From Lactobacillus sp. ESL0679 (lineage in GTDB: Bacteria; Bacillota; Bacilli; Lactobacillales; Lactobacillaceae), in contig NZ_JAQTIG010000001.1 in the NCBI RefSeq assembly GCF_029433515.1, positions 372,001-436,000 of the forward strand: a DNA stretch of 64,000 nucleotides, in the 5' to 3' direction. The position numbers and the translations under genes are program-made. This document shows, piece by piece, positions 8,136 through 15,390 of this stretch (its first letter is position 1; every line of letters begins with the position of its first letter). The notes below the pieces were generated by a model. That model saw only the letters and a list, made by a program, of their open reading frames with translations, did no database searches and had not been told where the DNA came from.

Positions 8136-9305
8136 TTATCTAAAGCTATTAAGATATATCAAATTAGAATCATTTACACTAACCCGATTAAAATACTGTT
8201 CAAAAAATTGCTTATCCAAGTTAAATAATTGTAGTAAAAACTCTAATGAGATATGAAATTGCTCCAAAACATTTTGCAAACTAATTAAATCATGATCAAG
8301 TGTAAATTTAAACAGAGATAAAATTTTACTTGGTCGTATCGGTACTAATTTATCATCCAGCGGCTCAAATGTTTTATACCCCTTGTTAGTAAGTAATGCA
8401 AAGAAATGACTCTTATCATCCTTTGACAATAAGCCCAAGTTATAAGCTCTCATTGCCAATGTTTGTAATGCAACCTGATACTTTTTCTTCATCAATATAT
8501 ACGAATCTGGATTCCAAGGATTACTAATTTTACTAAAATCTGCGACAAATTTAGTTCGTGGTAACAAAAATGCTGCAGCAAACCTGTTAGCTTCCTTCTC
8601 AACAGCTTTTAAATTAGTATCTGATAACTTAGTCATATCAATATTAGTATGCAAAAAATAATGCCCTAACTCATGTGCAAGATCAAAATTCCTTCTTACT
8701 GCTGATTTCTTCTCCATACCCAAAACAATAAAAAAGAAACCATCTTTAGTTACTGCACTGTATGCATCAGTTTTATGCCCTAAGTCTTTTTCAAGTACAT
8801 AAATACCACTGTTTTCTATTATGTACATCAAATCGTGATTATCTTGAAACTGTAATTCTTGACGAACAAACTCTGCTATTTGCTCAATTGAAGTGGTAGC
8901 AATATTATTAAATATCATACTATTACACTTATCTTTAATAAGACTAATTTTAGCCGCAGGTACAATCACATGTTGCTCAAAATAATTTATAAAGTAATCC
9001 GCATAATTTAAAAAGACATGATCGTAATTTGTGTTTTTTTCTAGCCGTTTATCTGTAGAGCGATAAGCTATTTGTCTATCCGAAAAATTGTCCTTAAGAT
9101 ACTCCGCCGATAAAAAATATTTTGGTTTAACATGAAATAAATCGCTCAATCCTTTTAAAGTTTGAGTACTTGGTAAGATATTATTATTCTCATATTCAAC
9201 AATTTGCTTAGGTAAAATTCTTAAATAATTAGCTAATTCTTCATTAGAGAGGCCAGCTAATTTACGTAAATTACTTAGCTTCTCACCATAAAACATTTCT
9301 TTCAC
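8136..9305 (-). CDS. XRE-type regulator fused to ImmA/IrrE metallopeptidase
   Basis: 389 residues. An N-terminal XRE helix-turn-helix (about 7-62; LAGLSNEELANYL...IVEYENNN) is followed by a linker and an ImmA/IrrE (DUF955) zinc protease domain with AHELGHYFLH (His211, Glu212, His215) and a downstream EKEANRFAAAFLLP that carries the third ligand. A C-terminal helical extension covers about 295-389. Such fusions bind DNA and cleave a repressor or partner on a signal. The start is GTG at 9305 or ATG at 9296. It follows the 254-residue gene by 12 bases in one operon. It is AT-rich compared with its neighbours, which suggests transfer. Confidence 0.85.
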   Translation of the reverse strand: MKEMFYGEKLSNLRKLAGLSNEELANYLRILPKQIVEYENNNILPSTQTLKGLSDLFHVKPKYFLSAEYLKDNFSDRQIAYRSTDKRLEKNTNYDHVFLNYADYFINYFEQHVIVPAAKISLIKDKCNSMIFNNIATTSIEQIAEFVRQELQFQDNHDLMYIIENSGIYVLEKDLGHKTDAYSAVTKDGFFFIVLGMEKKSAVRRNFDLAHELGHYFLHTNIDMTKLSDTNLKAVEKEANRFAAAFLLPRTKFVADFSKISNPWNPDSYILMKKKYQVALQTLAMRAYNLGLLSKDDKSHFFALLTNKGYKTFEPLDDKLVPIRPSKILSLFKFTLDHDLISLQNVLEQFHISLEFLLQLFNLDKQFFEQYFNRVSVNDSNLIYLNSFR

Positions 9306-9317
9306 ATCTCTCTAATC

Positions 9318-10082
9318 TTATTTATCTGTATCTTCCTGACTCTTTTTAGGCTTCTCATAACCAAATGTACTAATTTGTTCAGGATACTCCTCATTAGGAA
9401 ATTTGTCATCTTTGGCAATTTCTAATTCATCATCATTGATAATAACCTTACTATTAGCAATTAGTGGCGTTAAGTCATCTATTTCATGTAATACCATCTC
9501 TTGACTTGGCATACACAAAGTTATTCGCTTTATTCTCTGAGTATTTTTATCAATTTCATAAGTCACCACATAAAAGCGATCATAATTCTTTAAATCTTCT
9601 TCAGCTTTATTCTTATCAGAATCATCAGCAAATTCAGGGATGGTCATTTGGATAAACGTATTATGTGGCAATTTTTCCTTATTCCGAATATCGTCATTAA
9701 ACTTATTATTAATTCCCGCATACCCATAAAGATAATTATTTTTCTTCTTTTTATCAACTTTACCATTAAAAATTTTATCTTTAATACTACTGTTTTTGAT
9801 AATTAGCATATATTTTTCAGATAAATTTTTGAGATAAAATTGAATATACTCCCAAGATGTACCAGCTATTTTAACTTCGCTAGAAAACATTTCATTATTA
9901 GAACATTCCTTATTAACACTAGAATCAATATGGTTACCTTTGATCCATGAATATGCAGAACTAACTTTTAAATCATACTTTTCAACTGCTGAACGTCTAA
10001 CCTCTAAATAGTCTTTATAGCCTTGTTGAATCCCATCCACAATTAATCTATTAATATTTTCGTGTAATTTTAAATCTGTCAT
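9318..10082 (-). CDS. Uncharacterised 254-residue protein, operon partner of HTH-ImmA
   Basis: I do not recognise the family. The N-terminal 45 residues are helical with an SSAYSWIKG turn that could be part of a DNA-binding fold. The middle (about 75-200) is mixed alpha/beta, with a Lys-rich segment at 110-116. The last 30 residues are acidic and Lys/Pro-rich, probably disordered. No signal peptide or membrane segment is present. GAGGAA precedes the ATG at a good distance. It lies immediately upstream of the HTH-ImmA gene and is cotranscribed with it. It could be the protease substrate or an effector; this is inferred from position only. Confidence 0.6.
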   Translation of the reverse strand: MTDLKLHENINRLIVDGIQQGYKDYLEVRRSAVEKYDLKVSSAYSWIKGNHIDSSVNKECSNNEMFSSEVKIAGTSWEYIQFYLKNLSEKYMLIIKNSSIKDKIFNGKVDKKKKNNYLYGYAGINNKFNDDIRNKEKLPHNTFIQMTIPEFADDSDKNKAEEDLKNYDRFYVVTYEIDKNTQRIKRITLCMPSQEMVLHEIDDLTPLIANSKVIINDDELEIAKDDKFPNEEYPEQISTFGYEKPKKSQEDTDK

Positions 10083-10189
10083 TCTTACTTTTCCTCAAAC
10101 ATGAAAATTTAAGTGTAATTATCGAAACTCTTATTTAAAATAATTATATTTAAAAATTATTCTAAATTCAATTTAATTTTTTCATCTAA

Positions 10190-10310
10190 AAAAGACAGCG
10201 ACTAAATCGCTGCTTATTGCTTAATGAAATAACAACAATACTTACTTCAATAAAACTAATCTGAACCATAAATACAATTACATGTTGCTCAAAAAATTTA
10301 TAAAGACAAC
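10190..10310 (-). pseudogene. Remnant of a second HTH-ImmA gene
   Basis: About 50 bases at 10255-10305 closely match the interior of the HTH-ImmA gene (8941-8996). The preceding hairpin region (10192-10212) matches that gene's terminator (8105-8135). This suggests a duplicated copy collapsed by an internal deletion, with its edge now forming the left border of the first small-peptide repeat. Confidence 0.45.
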
Positions 10311-10323
10311 TAAACCATCAGTT

Positions 10324-10332
10324 TGCTATAAT
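10324..10332 (+). promoter_or_regulatory. Extended -10 promoter, peptide unit 1
   Basis: TGCTATAAT; the equivalent in unit 2 is TGTTATAAT at 10795-10803. Transcription would start near 10339, giving a leader of about 107 bases. A weak AAGACA lies 18 bases upstream. Confidence 0.65.
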
Positions 10333-10446
10333 GTTTAGGACGTAGAAAGTTAAAAGACGGTTTACTACCTGTGAGTGAAAGGACTGATGCTTATGAGCAT
10401 GAGTGGATTCATACTCCAATCTATTGTAAGAAAGGAGGACAGGTAG

Positions 10447-10602
10447 TTGGAAATCATTTTAGCCTTAGTGGTGATCTTTGCTATTAGTTTAGTAGGATTA
10501 GCCTTTAAGCTTGCTGAAATGAAGCAGAATATGCTACTAGCGGTAATGATAATAAATCTGTTGCCACTAGTAGTTGAACTGTTAACAAGTTTGTTCAATT
10601 AA
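10447..10602 (+). CDS. Small hydrophobic peptide, candidate type I toxin (family 1, copy 1)
   Basis: 51 residues starting with TTG. AAGGAGG ends eight bases before it and no ATG is available. It is predicted to form a membrane hairpin: a helix at 2-20, a short charged turn (KLAEMKQN) and a second helix at 28-48. The leader begins GACGGTTTACTACCTGT. Its ACTACCTGT (10364-10372) is a perfect complement of ACAGGTAGT (10439-10447), which reaches the first base of the start codon, so the mRNA can close its own start. Small size, duplication, membrane helices and start occlusion fit a type I toxin. I do not know a named family for it. Confidence 0.7.
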   Translation: MEIILALVVIFAISLVGLAFKLAEMKQNMLLAVMIINLLPLVVELLTSLFN

Positions 10603-10609
10603 TTTTGGC

Positions 10610-10735
10610 TAAACTAAAACCGTCTTGATCTATCAGGAAAAGGACGGTTTAGTAAAACCCATAATTTTCAGGTAGTAAGCCACTTTTAGTGGAACTACGT
10701 CAAGGAGTTGTGTTACCAGCACAGCTCCTTTTTTA
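10610..10735. terminator. 3' structures of peptide unit 1
   Basis: AAACCGTC/GACGGTTT (10617-10650) forms a hairpin that ends in a T-rich tract on the minus strand. AAGGAGTTGTG/CACAGCTCCTT (10702-10730) with T7 terminates the plus strand. Between them CAGGTAGT (10669-10676) repeats the start-site sequence (10440-10447), so a minus-strand RNA made here would pair with the peptide start. Confidence 0.55.
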
Positions 10736-10917
10736 TTACACATGTAAGTGTAACACGAAAGCCCAAAAATTTAAAGACAACTGAACAATCAGTTTGTTAT
10801 AATATTCAAGACGTAGAAAGTTAAAAGACGGTTTACTACCTGTGAGTGAAAGGTCTGATGCTTATGAGCATGAGTGGATTCATACTCCAATCTATTGTAC
10901 GAAGGGAGGACAGGTAG

Positions 10918-11073
10918 TTGGAAATCATTTTAGCCTTAGTGGTGATCTTTGCTATTAGTTTAGTAGGATTAGCATTTAAGCTAGCTAAGATGAAGCAGAA
11001 TACGCTACTAGCGGTAGTGATAATAAATCTGTTGCCACTAGTAGTTGAACTGCTAAGAAGTTTGCTCAATTAA
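10918..11073 (+). CDS. Small hydrophobic peptide, candidate type I toxin (family 1, copy 2)
   Basis: 51 residues with a TTG start, the same ribosome site and leader as copy 1. It differs from copy 1 at six residues only (for example E24 to K and T47 to R). Both helices and the turn are kept and nearly all substitutions are conservative, which suggests that the peptide is under selection and not decaying. The leader-start pairing (ACTACCTGT with ACAGGTAGT) is unchanged. The downstream repeat is CGGGTAGT here instead of CAGGTAGT. Confidence 0.7.
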   Translation: MEIILALVVIFAISLVGLAFKLAKMKQNTLLAVVIINLLPLVVELLRSLLN

Positions 11074-11293
11074 TTTTGAGCAAGCAAAAAACCGTCTGAT
11101 CTACCAAGAAAAGGACGGTTGCTTGTCAACAAATAATTTTCGGGTAGTAAACCACTTTTAGTGGAACTACGTCAGGGAGTTGTGTTACAGCACAGCTCCT
11201 TTTTATTACAAAAATAGTTTAACACGAAAGCAGGAAAATTTAAAGACAAGACTAACCTTACTTTCAACAAATGCAATATCAGAAGTTTGTAAC

Positions 11294-11437
11294 TTATTCT
11301 TCACTCTCGTTAATCCAATCTTCTAATTCCTGATCCGTATTTATATCTTTTGCTGGTAATCCTTTAAAAGCATTAGTTAAAGCAAGATGACGATCAACTT
11401 GAACTTGGATTCTCTTTTTATCAGTCGTTGCCCGCAT
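11294..11437 (-). CDS. Small 47-residue protein, possible orphan antitoxin-like regulator
   Basis: AAAGGAG precedes the ATG at an ideal distance. The protein starts MRATTDKKRIQVQVD, which is like the N-terminal strand of ribbon-helix-helix antitoxins. It ends in an acidic Trp-containing tail (LEDWINESEE) like the toxin-binding part of RelB/DinJ proteins. It has no partner toxin next to it in phase. It lies 90 bases downstream of the YafQ gene on the same strand, so it might be cotranscribed. The family is not certain. Confidence 0.5.
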   Translation of the reverse strand: MRATTDKKRIQVQVDRHLALTNAFKGLPAKDINTDQELEDWINESEE

Positions 11438-11524
11438 ATACTTTCTCCTTTCGATTAATATTCAATAAAAATCCTAAATAAATAATCGTAATAAAAAGCG
11501 ATGAAAAATCATCACCAAATCAAC

Positions 11525-11806
11525 TTACTTGAATAAATCTGAATGTGTACCAGTATTAATAAAATCTACATACTCACCATCATATTTATAAATTAACAAC
11601 CAGTCTGGCTTGATATGTAAGTCTCGTTCCGGTCTACGGTTAATTAGCGGGTGGTCATTATATCTTGCTTCTAACGGTTCATTACATAATAATTTGCGAT
11701 AAACTCGCTCAAAATCCTTAGCTTGATATTTACCACCTTTTAACATCTTCTTGTAATGCTTTTTGAACTGACTTTCAAAAGCAGGTTTATAGACAGAATT
11801 ACTCAT
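11525..11806 (-). CDS. YafQ/RelE-family mRNA interferase toxin
   Basis: 93 residues of the RelE/ParE superfamily, YafQ branch. FKKHYKKMLKGGK near the N terminus, YNDHPLINRRPERDLHIKPDWLLIYKY in two short blocks with the conserved His/Arg/Asp residues, and a final THSDLF match the YafQ pattern where the late His is catalytic. It would cleave mRNA on the ribosome. It overlaps the antitoxin by eight bases (antitoxin first), the usual layout for translational coupling. Confidence 0.88.
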   Translation of the reverse strand: MSNSVYKPAFESQFKKHYKKMLKGGKYQAKDFERVYRKLLCNEPLEARYNDHPLINRRPERDLHIKPDWLLIYKYDGEYVDFINTGTHSDLFK

Positions 11807-12041
11807 TTAGCCACTTAAGCCCTGCTTCTGGATCATCAAAGTCAACATAATCACGACTTTTAATTGAACGCTGAAGTTCTGGAGTTGGCTCAGTTACTTC
11901 AAACGGAATGCCTCCAGCTTCAATAGATTTTTTTGCAAAAATTCTAAAGGCCTCGCCTGGTGTTAAACCTATATTTTTGAGAACTACTTCAAATTTGGCC
12001 TTATCTTCAGAATCCATTCTGAAATGCACTTGACTCGTCAT
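11799..12041 (-). CDS. RelB/DinJ-family antitoxin
   Basis: 80 residues. The N-terminal ribbon-helix-helix (QVHFRMDSEDKAKFE...GLTPGEAFRIFAKKS) binds DNA and the C-terminal acidic part (VDFDDPEAGLKWL) wraps the toxin. The start has a usable ribosome site. It autoregulates in known systems, and palindromes lie just upstream (12059-12080). Toxin and antitoxin look intact here, unlike the decayed relative at 14.75 kb. Confidence 0.9.
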   Translation of the reverse strand: MTSQVHFRMDSEDKAKFEVVLKNIGLTPGEAFRIFAKKSIEAGGIPFEVTEPTPELQRSIKSRDYVDFDDPEAGLKWLNE

Positions 12042-12058
12042 TTAATCACCTCTAGTAC

Positions 12059-12080
12059 ATGGTACCATTTGATACCATAT
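12059..12080. promoter_or_regulatory. Likely autoregulatory operator of the RelB/YafQ operon
   Basis: The palindrome ATGGTACCAT (12059-12068) is followed two bases later by a half-related GATACCATAT (12071-12080). This gives repeated GGTA/TACC half sites 20-40 bases before the antitoxin start, as expected for a ribbon-helix-helix dimer array. Confidence 0.55.
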
Positions 12081-12204
12081 CAAACAAGTAATTGATTTTA
12101 TGACTATATTCAATTATCTGAATATCTAACATTGATCTGCTTAACTTTACATCAAAAAAAACAGCGACTAAATCGCTGTCTTGATATAATGTAATCTTAT
12201 TTAA

Positions 12205-14406
12205 TTATTTTAGGTTATTTAACCAAATAAAATCACCATTTTGTAAACTGTTATAAATGTCCTTCAAATTTTGAATTTGAGTTGGATCTTGGGCAACTTT
12301 TTGGTTCAAATCTTCAAGACTATGTAAAACATTTACAAGTTGAGTCTTAATACCTTTACCCTCAAGGTTAGAAGCAACTGCCCGCAAATCTTTGTAAATA
12401 GCTTTAACAGCGTCTAATTCTGGAGAATTTTGTCCTGTTAAATGTGCGATAGCAACATTACTTAAGAAGTCGTTTGATGATGGTAAGTTTTCAATCTTAC
12501 CAAGTGCATCATTTATTGCAGTATTAATTGCAGCAGTATCAATTTGAGCTGTTGTTAATGCATCAAGTGCATGATAAATATTTACTAAGTCAGTGTGAGT
12601 TAAAACGGCAAGTCCTTTAGCTTTATTAATGGTTTCGTCTGTACCAGAGTAGTTTTCTAAGCACTTATCTAAGTCCTTCAAATCATTGAATAATTTAGAC
12701 TCATCAGCCTTTAACGTAGTATTAATATGTGCAGTATCAGCCAACAACTTTTCTAGATTAGTTTTGACACCTTTACCTTGCAGTTTAGTAGCAATATCCT
12801 TAGTAGCAGTATAAATTGTGCTAAAGTTACCTAACAAACTTTGAACATCATCGTCTCCGATATGATCAACATCATTTAATTTTGACCAATCAAAGTTAGA
12901 AGGCATTGCCTTAGTACCACTGATAATATCTTTAATATCATTCTTGATACTTTGATAATCAGCTGGTGAAACTTCACTCTTAATAGCTTCTAGATCATGA
13001 TAGACATTTGATAAATCTGGATGCAAGCCCTGTGCAAGTTCTTTAATATCTTTACGAACTTTACTTGTTCCTGCGTCAATATTTTCTAATGCAGAATAAA
13101 CATTCTTAAGGTTTTGAATTTGACCTGGATCTAATTGTTGATCTACCTTTTCAAGTCCATGTAAAACAGTTACAAGGTCAGTCTTCACACCAGCTCCCTC
13201 AAGCTTCTTAGCAATATCTAATGCATCATTCAAAATCGGTGTTACCTGTGTAATCATATCATTAGTATTTGTCCAAGTAGTTGGTAAAGCCTTAATCTTA
13301 GCTAATACGTCCTTAATTTCATCTTTTATAGCTTGATATTTAGGATCCCTTAATTTACTACTTAAATCATTTAAGCCATGATAAATCTCTGTCATACCTG
13401 GACGAACAGCGCTAGCTACAGAAGCAGCTGAAGTAGATGTTTTCTTCACTACGTATACAGTAATTGTCTGGGCTTTGTCTGTGTATCTTAAGTTATCAAA
13501 GCCTTGCTTCTTGTCGCCTAATTCTGCTGCTGTTGCTAGTCTATATTGTCCTCTTGAGTTTACGCCCACTGTTGTGTCAAATATACTGCTGTCTACACTG
13601 TCGTTAACTTCATGACCATCAGCTTTAATAGTACCATTAAATGAAACATCTTTGCCTGCAGGATTCTTGATAGTTGCGTCTTTATCATCTAAAGTCTTGT
13701 AATTTACTGTAATATCTTTAGCGGTTACTGGAGTTGGGGTTGGCGTACTTGATCCACCAGTAGACGAACCTGTTGAACCTGACCCACTAGTTGAATTACC
13801 GGTACCTGGATTTGGAGTAGGAGCTGGGGTCGGTACTTTAGGAGTATCTACATTAGCTGCAACAACATACTTGCCGTTACCTAAATAATAGTACTTCTTA
13901 CCTTTAATGGTCTTAGTTCCATAGGTCTTAATTCTCTTACCCTTTTTCAGAATTTTCTTGCCAACACGTTTACCTTTGCTATTGTAAATATATGAGTTCT
14001 TCTTAAGAGTTGCAGTCGTAGCAACAATAACATTCTTAGCTAAAATGTAACAGCCTTTGCCCAGTTTATAGTACTTCTTACCTTTAATAGTCTTTGTACC
14101 ATAGACTTTGACAATTTTACCTTTCTTAATTCTTGCTCTAGTCTTCTTGCCCTTTTTGCTGTAAACAGCAGAAATTCTTCTCACTACAACTGAGCTGGCT
14201 TTAACAACCTTCTTTTTAGTAGCTCTAGCTTCAACAACTGTATTAACAGCACTCGGATTAACATTAGAAACTAATGATAACCCACCTAAAACACTACCAG
14301 TAGCAATTGTTGTTACCAGCAAATTACGAGCAGATTTATGAAACTTTCCACTTTTTAAAGCTTTGGAAATATCTTTTTGTAATTTCCGCTTACTATCAAA
14401 ATTCAA
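12205..14406 (-). CDS. Large secreted SLAP protein with three 140-residue helical repeats
   Basis: 733 residues. A long N-terminal signal sequence (charged 1-26, hydrophobic 28-48) is followed by two SLAP domains (about 66-126 and 129-186). A Pro/Thr/Gly/Ser linker (188-228) leads to a beta domain (228-323). Then come three helical repeats with a marker LEGxGVKTxLVxVLHxL near 402, 542 and 681, spaced 139-140 residues. The last repeat stops abruptly after about 50 residues beyond the marker. Having SLAP domains at the N terminus is unusual beside the C-terminal SLAPs of its neighbours; it would leave the repeats projecting outward. Function unknown; a surface adhesin or scaffold is plausible. 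Confidence 0.75.
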   Translation of the reverse strand: MNFDSKRKLQKDISKALKSGKFHKSARNLLVTTIATGSVLGGLSLVSNVNPSAVNTVVEARATKKKVVKASSVVVRRISAVYSKKGKKTRARIKKGKIVKVYGTKTIKGKKYYKLGKGCYILAKNVIVATTATLKKNSYIYNSKGKRVGKKILKKGKRIKTYGTKTIKGKKYYYLGNGKYVVAANVDTPKVPTPAPTPNPGTGNSTSGSGSTGSSTGGSSTPTPTPVTAKDITVNYKTLDDKDATIKNPAGKDVSFNGTIKADGHEVNDSVDSSIFDTTVGVNSRGQYRLATAAELGDKKQGFDNLRYTDKAQTITVYVVKKTSTSAASVASAVRPGMTEIYHGLNDLSSKLRDPKYQAIKDEIKDVLAKIKALPTTWTNTNDMITQVTPILNDALDIAKKLEGAGVKTDLVTVLHGLEKVDQQLDPGQIQNLKNVYSALENIDAGTSKVRKDIKELAQGLHPDLSNVYHDLEAIKSEVSPADYQSIKNDIKDIISGTKAMPSNFDWSKLNDVDHIGDDDVQSLLGNFSTIYTATKDIATKLQGKGVKTNLEKLLADTAHINTTLKADESKLFNDLKDLDKCLENYSGTDETINKAKGLAVLTHTDLVNIYHALDALTTAQIDTAAINTAINDALGKIENLPSSNDFLSNVAIAHLTGQNSPELDAVKAIYKDLRAVASNLEGKGIKTQLVNVLHSLEDLNQKVAQDPTQIQNLKDIYNSLQNGDFIWLNNLK

Positions 14407-14742
14407 TCTTAAAAACCTCCATTTTATGATTTTTTAAATAAATATTAAACTTGACATTACTACATGTTAATCATAGTACATTCTAATCAAAAATCAAGAC
14501 TGCTTTTTCATTTAATAATAAATTTTTGTTATTTAATTTTAATATATCGGTCTAAATATAGCTTATTTTTAAACAGTTATGCAAACATATTAGGTTACTT
14601 ATTTTATACATAAAGTTATTTAATTTATTTGGCAAATTAAGTTGTAGTCTAAAAAAATATCTTACCAATAAATAATTGCAACAAAAAAGCGATGAAAATC
14701 ATCGCCTTTTTCTTAATTGAATAAATAAAATGTAAACTCACT
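14407..14742. other. Gene-free AT-rich stretch
   Basis: This contains the upstream region of the SLAP repeat gene, which reads leftwards, and a terminator-like AAGCGATGA/TCATCGC hairpin (14693-14716). That hairpin resembles the ones near 11495 and 15345. I see no gene. Confidence 0.5.
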
Positions 14743-14878
14743 CATTTAATCACTTAAGCCCTGCTTCCAAGTCATCAAAGTTGATATAATCTCGACTTCT
14801 AATTGAACACTGAAGTTCTGGACTTGGCACAATTAATCTAAATTTAGCCTATATCCAGAGTTCATATCACAATATTGG
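14743..14878 (-). pseudogene. Decayed RelB/DinJ antitoxin copy
   Basis: The minus strand reads VPSPELQCSIRSRDYINFDDLEAGLK, stop, LNE (split here: the Trp codon is now TGA), which closely matches the C terminus of the intact antitoxin at 11799. The bases before it match the intact gene's start region after an internal deletion of the middle. No toxin gene remains next to it. Confidence 0.7.
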
Positions 14879-14990
14879 AATGCTGATTTAATTACATCAT
14901 TCAACTTGAATTTTGAGGTTTATGGCTAATAACCAATGACTATAGTCAATCACACTAATTCTTGACTTTTTAATCATATTTATAACTTCT

Positions 14991-15308
14991 TTACGACTCT
15001 TTAGAGCCGAAGCATTCTCTTCTGAATGGTATTTTAGAATTTTCTAATTTATGTCTTCTTTGGGCATGTTGACAGTATATTGGACCTACACCCAATCGCT
15101 CTAATTCTGCTATCGCTTGCCGCTTTTTATTAGGTTGCCACAACCAATAAGTAACGTAATAAGTTGATTTTTGCCCTGTACTTTTAGTCAAAACTCTACT
15201 TCTGATTTTTATATTATAGTTCTTTTTTGCATCAGAAATCATAGCTATAACTAAAACCAAAATTAGTACTACTAATATACTAACTATAGTAATTACATTA
15301 ATTTTCAT
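14991..15308 (-). CDS. Small membrane-anchored protein of unknown function
   Basis: 105 residues. One N-terminal membrane helix (about 5-25) is followed by a basic soluble part with STYYVTYWLWQP and a Cys/His/Arg-rich tail (IYCQHAQRRHKL). The ribosome site is weak (TTGAGAA). No family is recognised. It lies between the decayed antitoxin and the S-layer gene terminator, in AT-rich DNA. Confidence 0.45.
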   Translation of the reverse strand: MKINVITIVSILVVLILVLVIAMISDAKKNYNIKIRSRVLTKSTGQKSTYYVTYWLWQPNKKRQAIAELERLGVGPIYCQHAQRRHKLENSKIPFRRECFGSKES

Positions 15309-15339
15309 AAATTTTATTTTCTCAATTCATCTTCGAATA

Positions 15340-15367
15340 AAAAAGCGATGATTTTCATCGCTTTTTC
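15340..15367. terminator. Terminator of the S-layer gene
   Basis: AAAAAGCGATGA / TCATCGCTTTTT perfect stem with a 3-base loop just beyond the S-layer stop codon. Confidence 0.85.
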
Positions 15368-15390
15368 TTAGATTGGATTCAATAAATAAA

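Larger units (their letters stand above)
10282..11216 (+). repeat. Tandem duplication of a small-peptide locus (two units, about 465 bases each)
   Basis: Units at about 10282-10738 and 10750-11216 are nearly identical throughout. Each holds an extended -10 (TGCTATAAT or TGTTATAAT), a 105-base structured leader, a TTG-start peptide gene, a GACGGTT hairpin and a final terminator. The start of a third unit (AAATTTAAAGACAA) is visible at about 11238 and is then lost. Confidence 0.85.
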
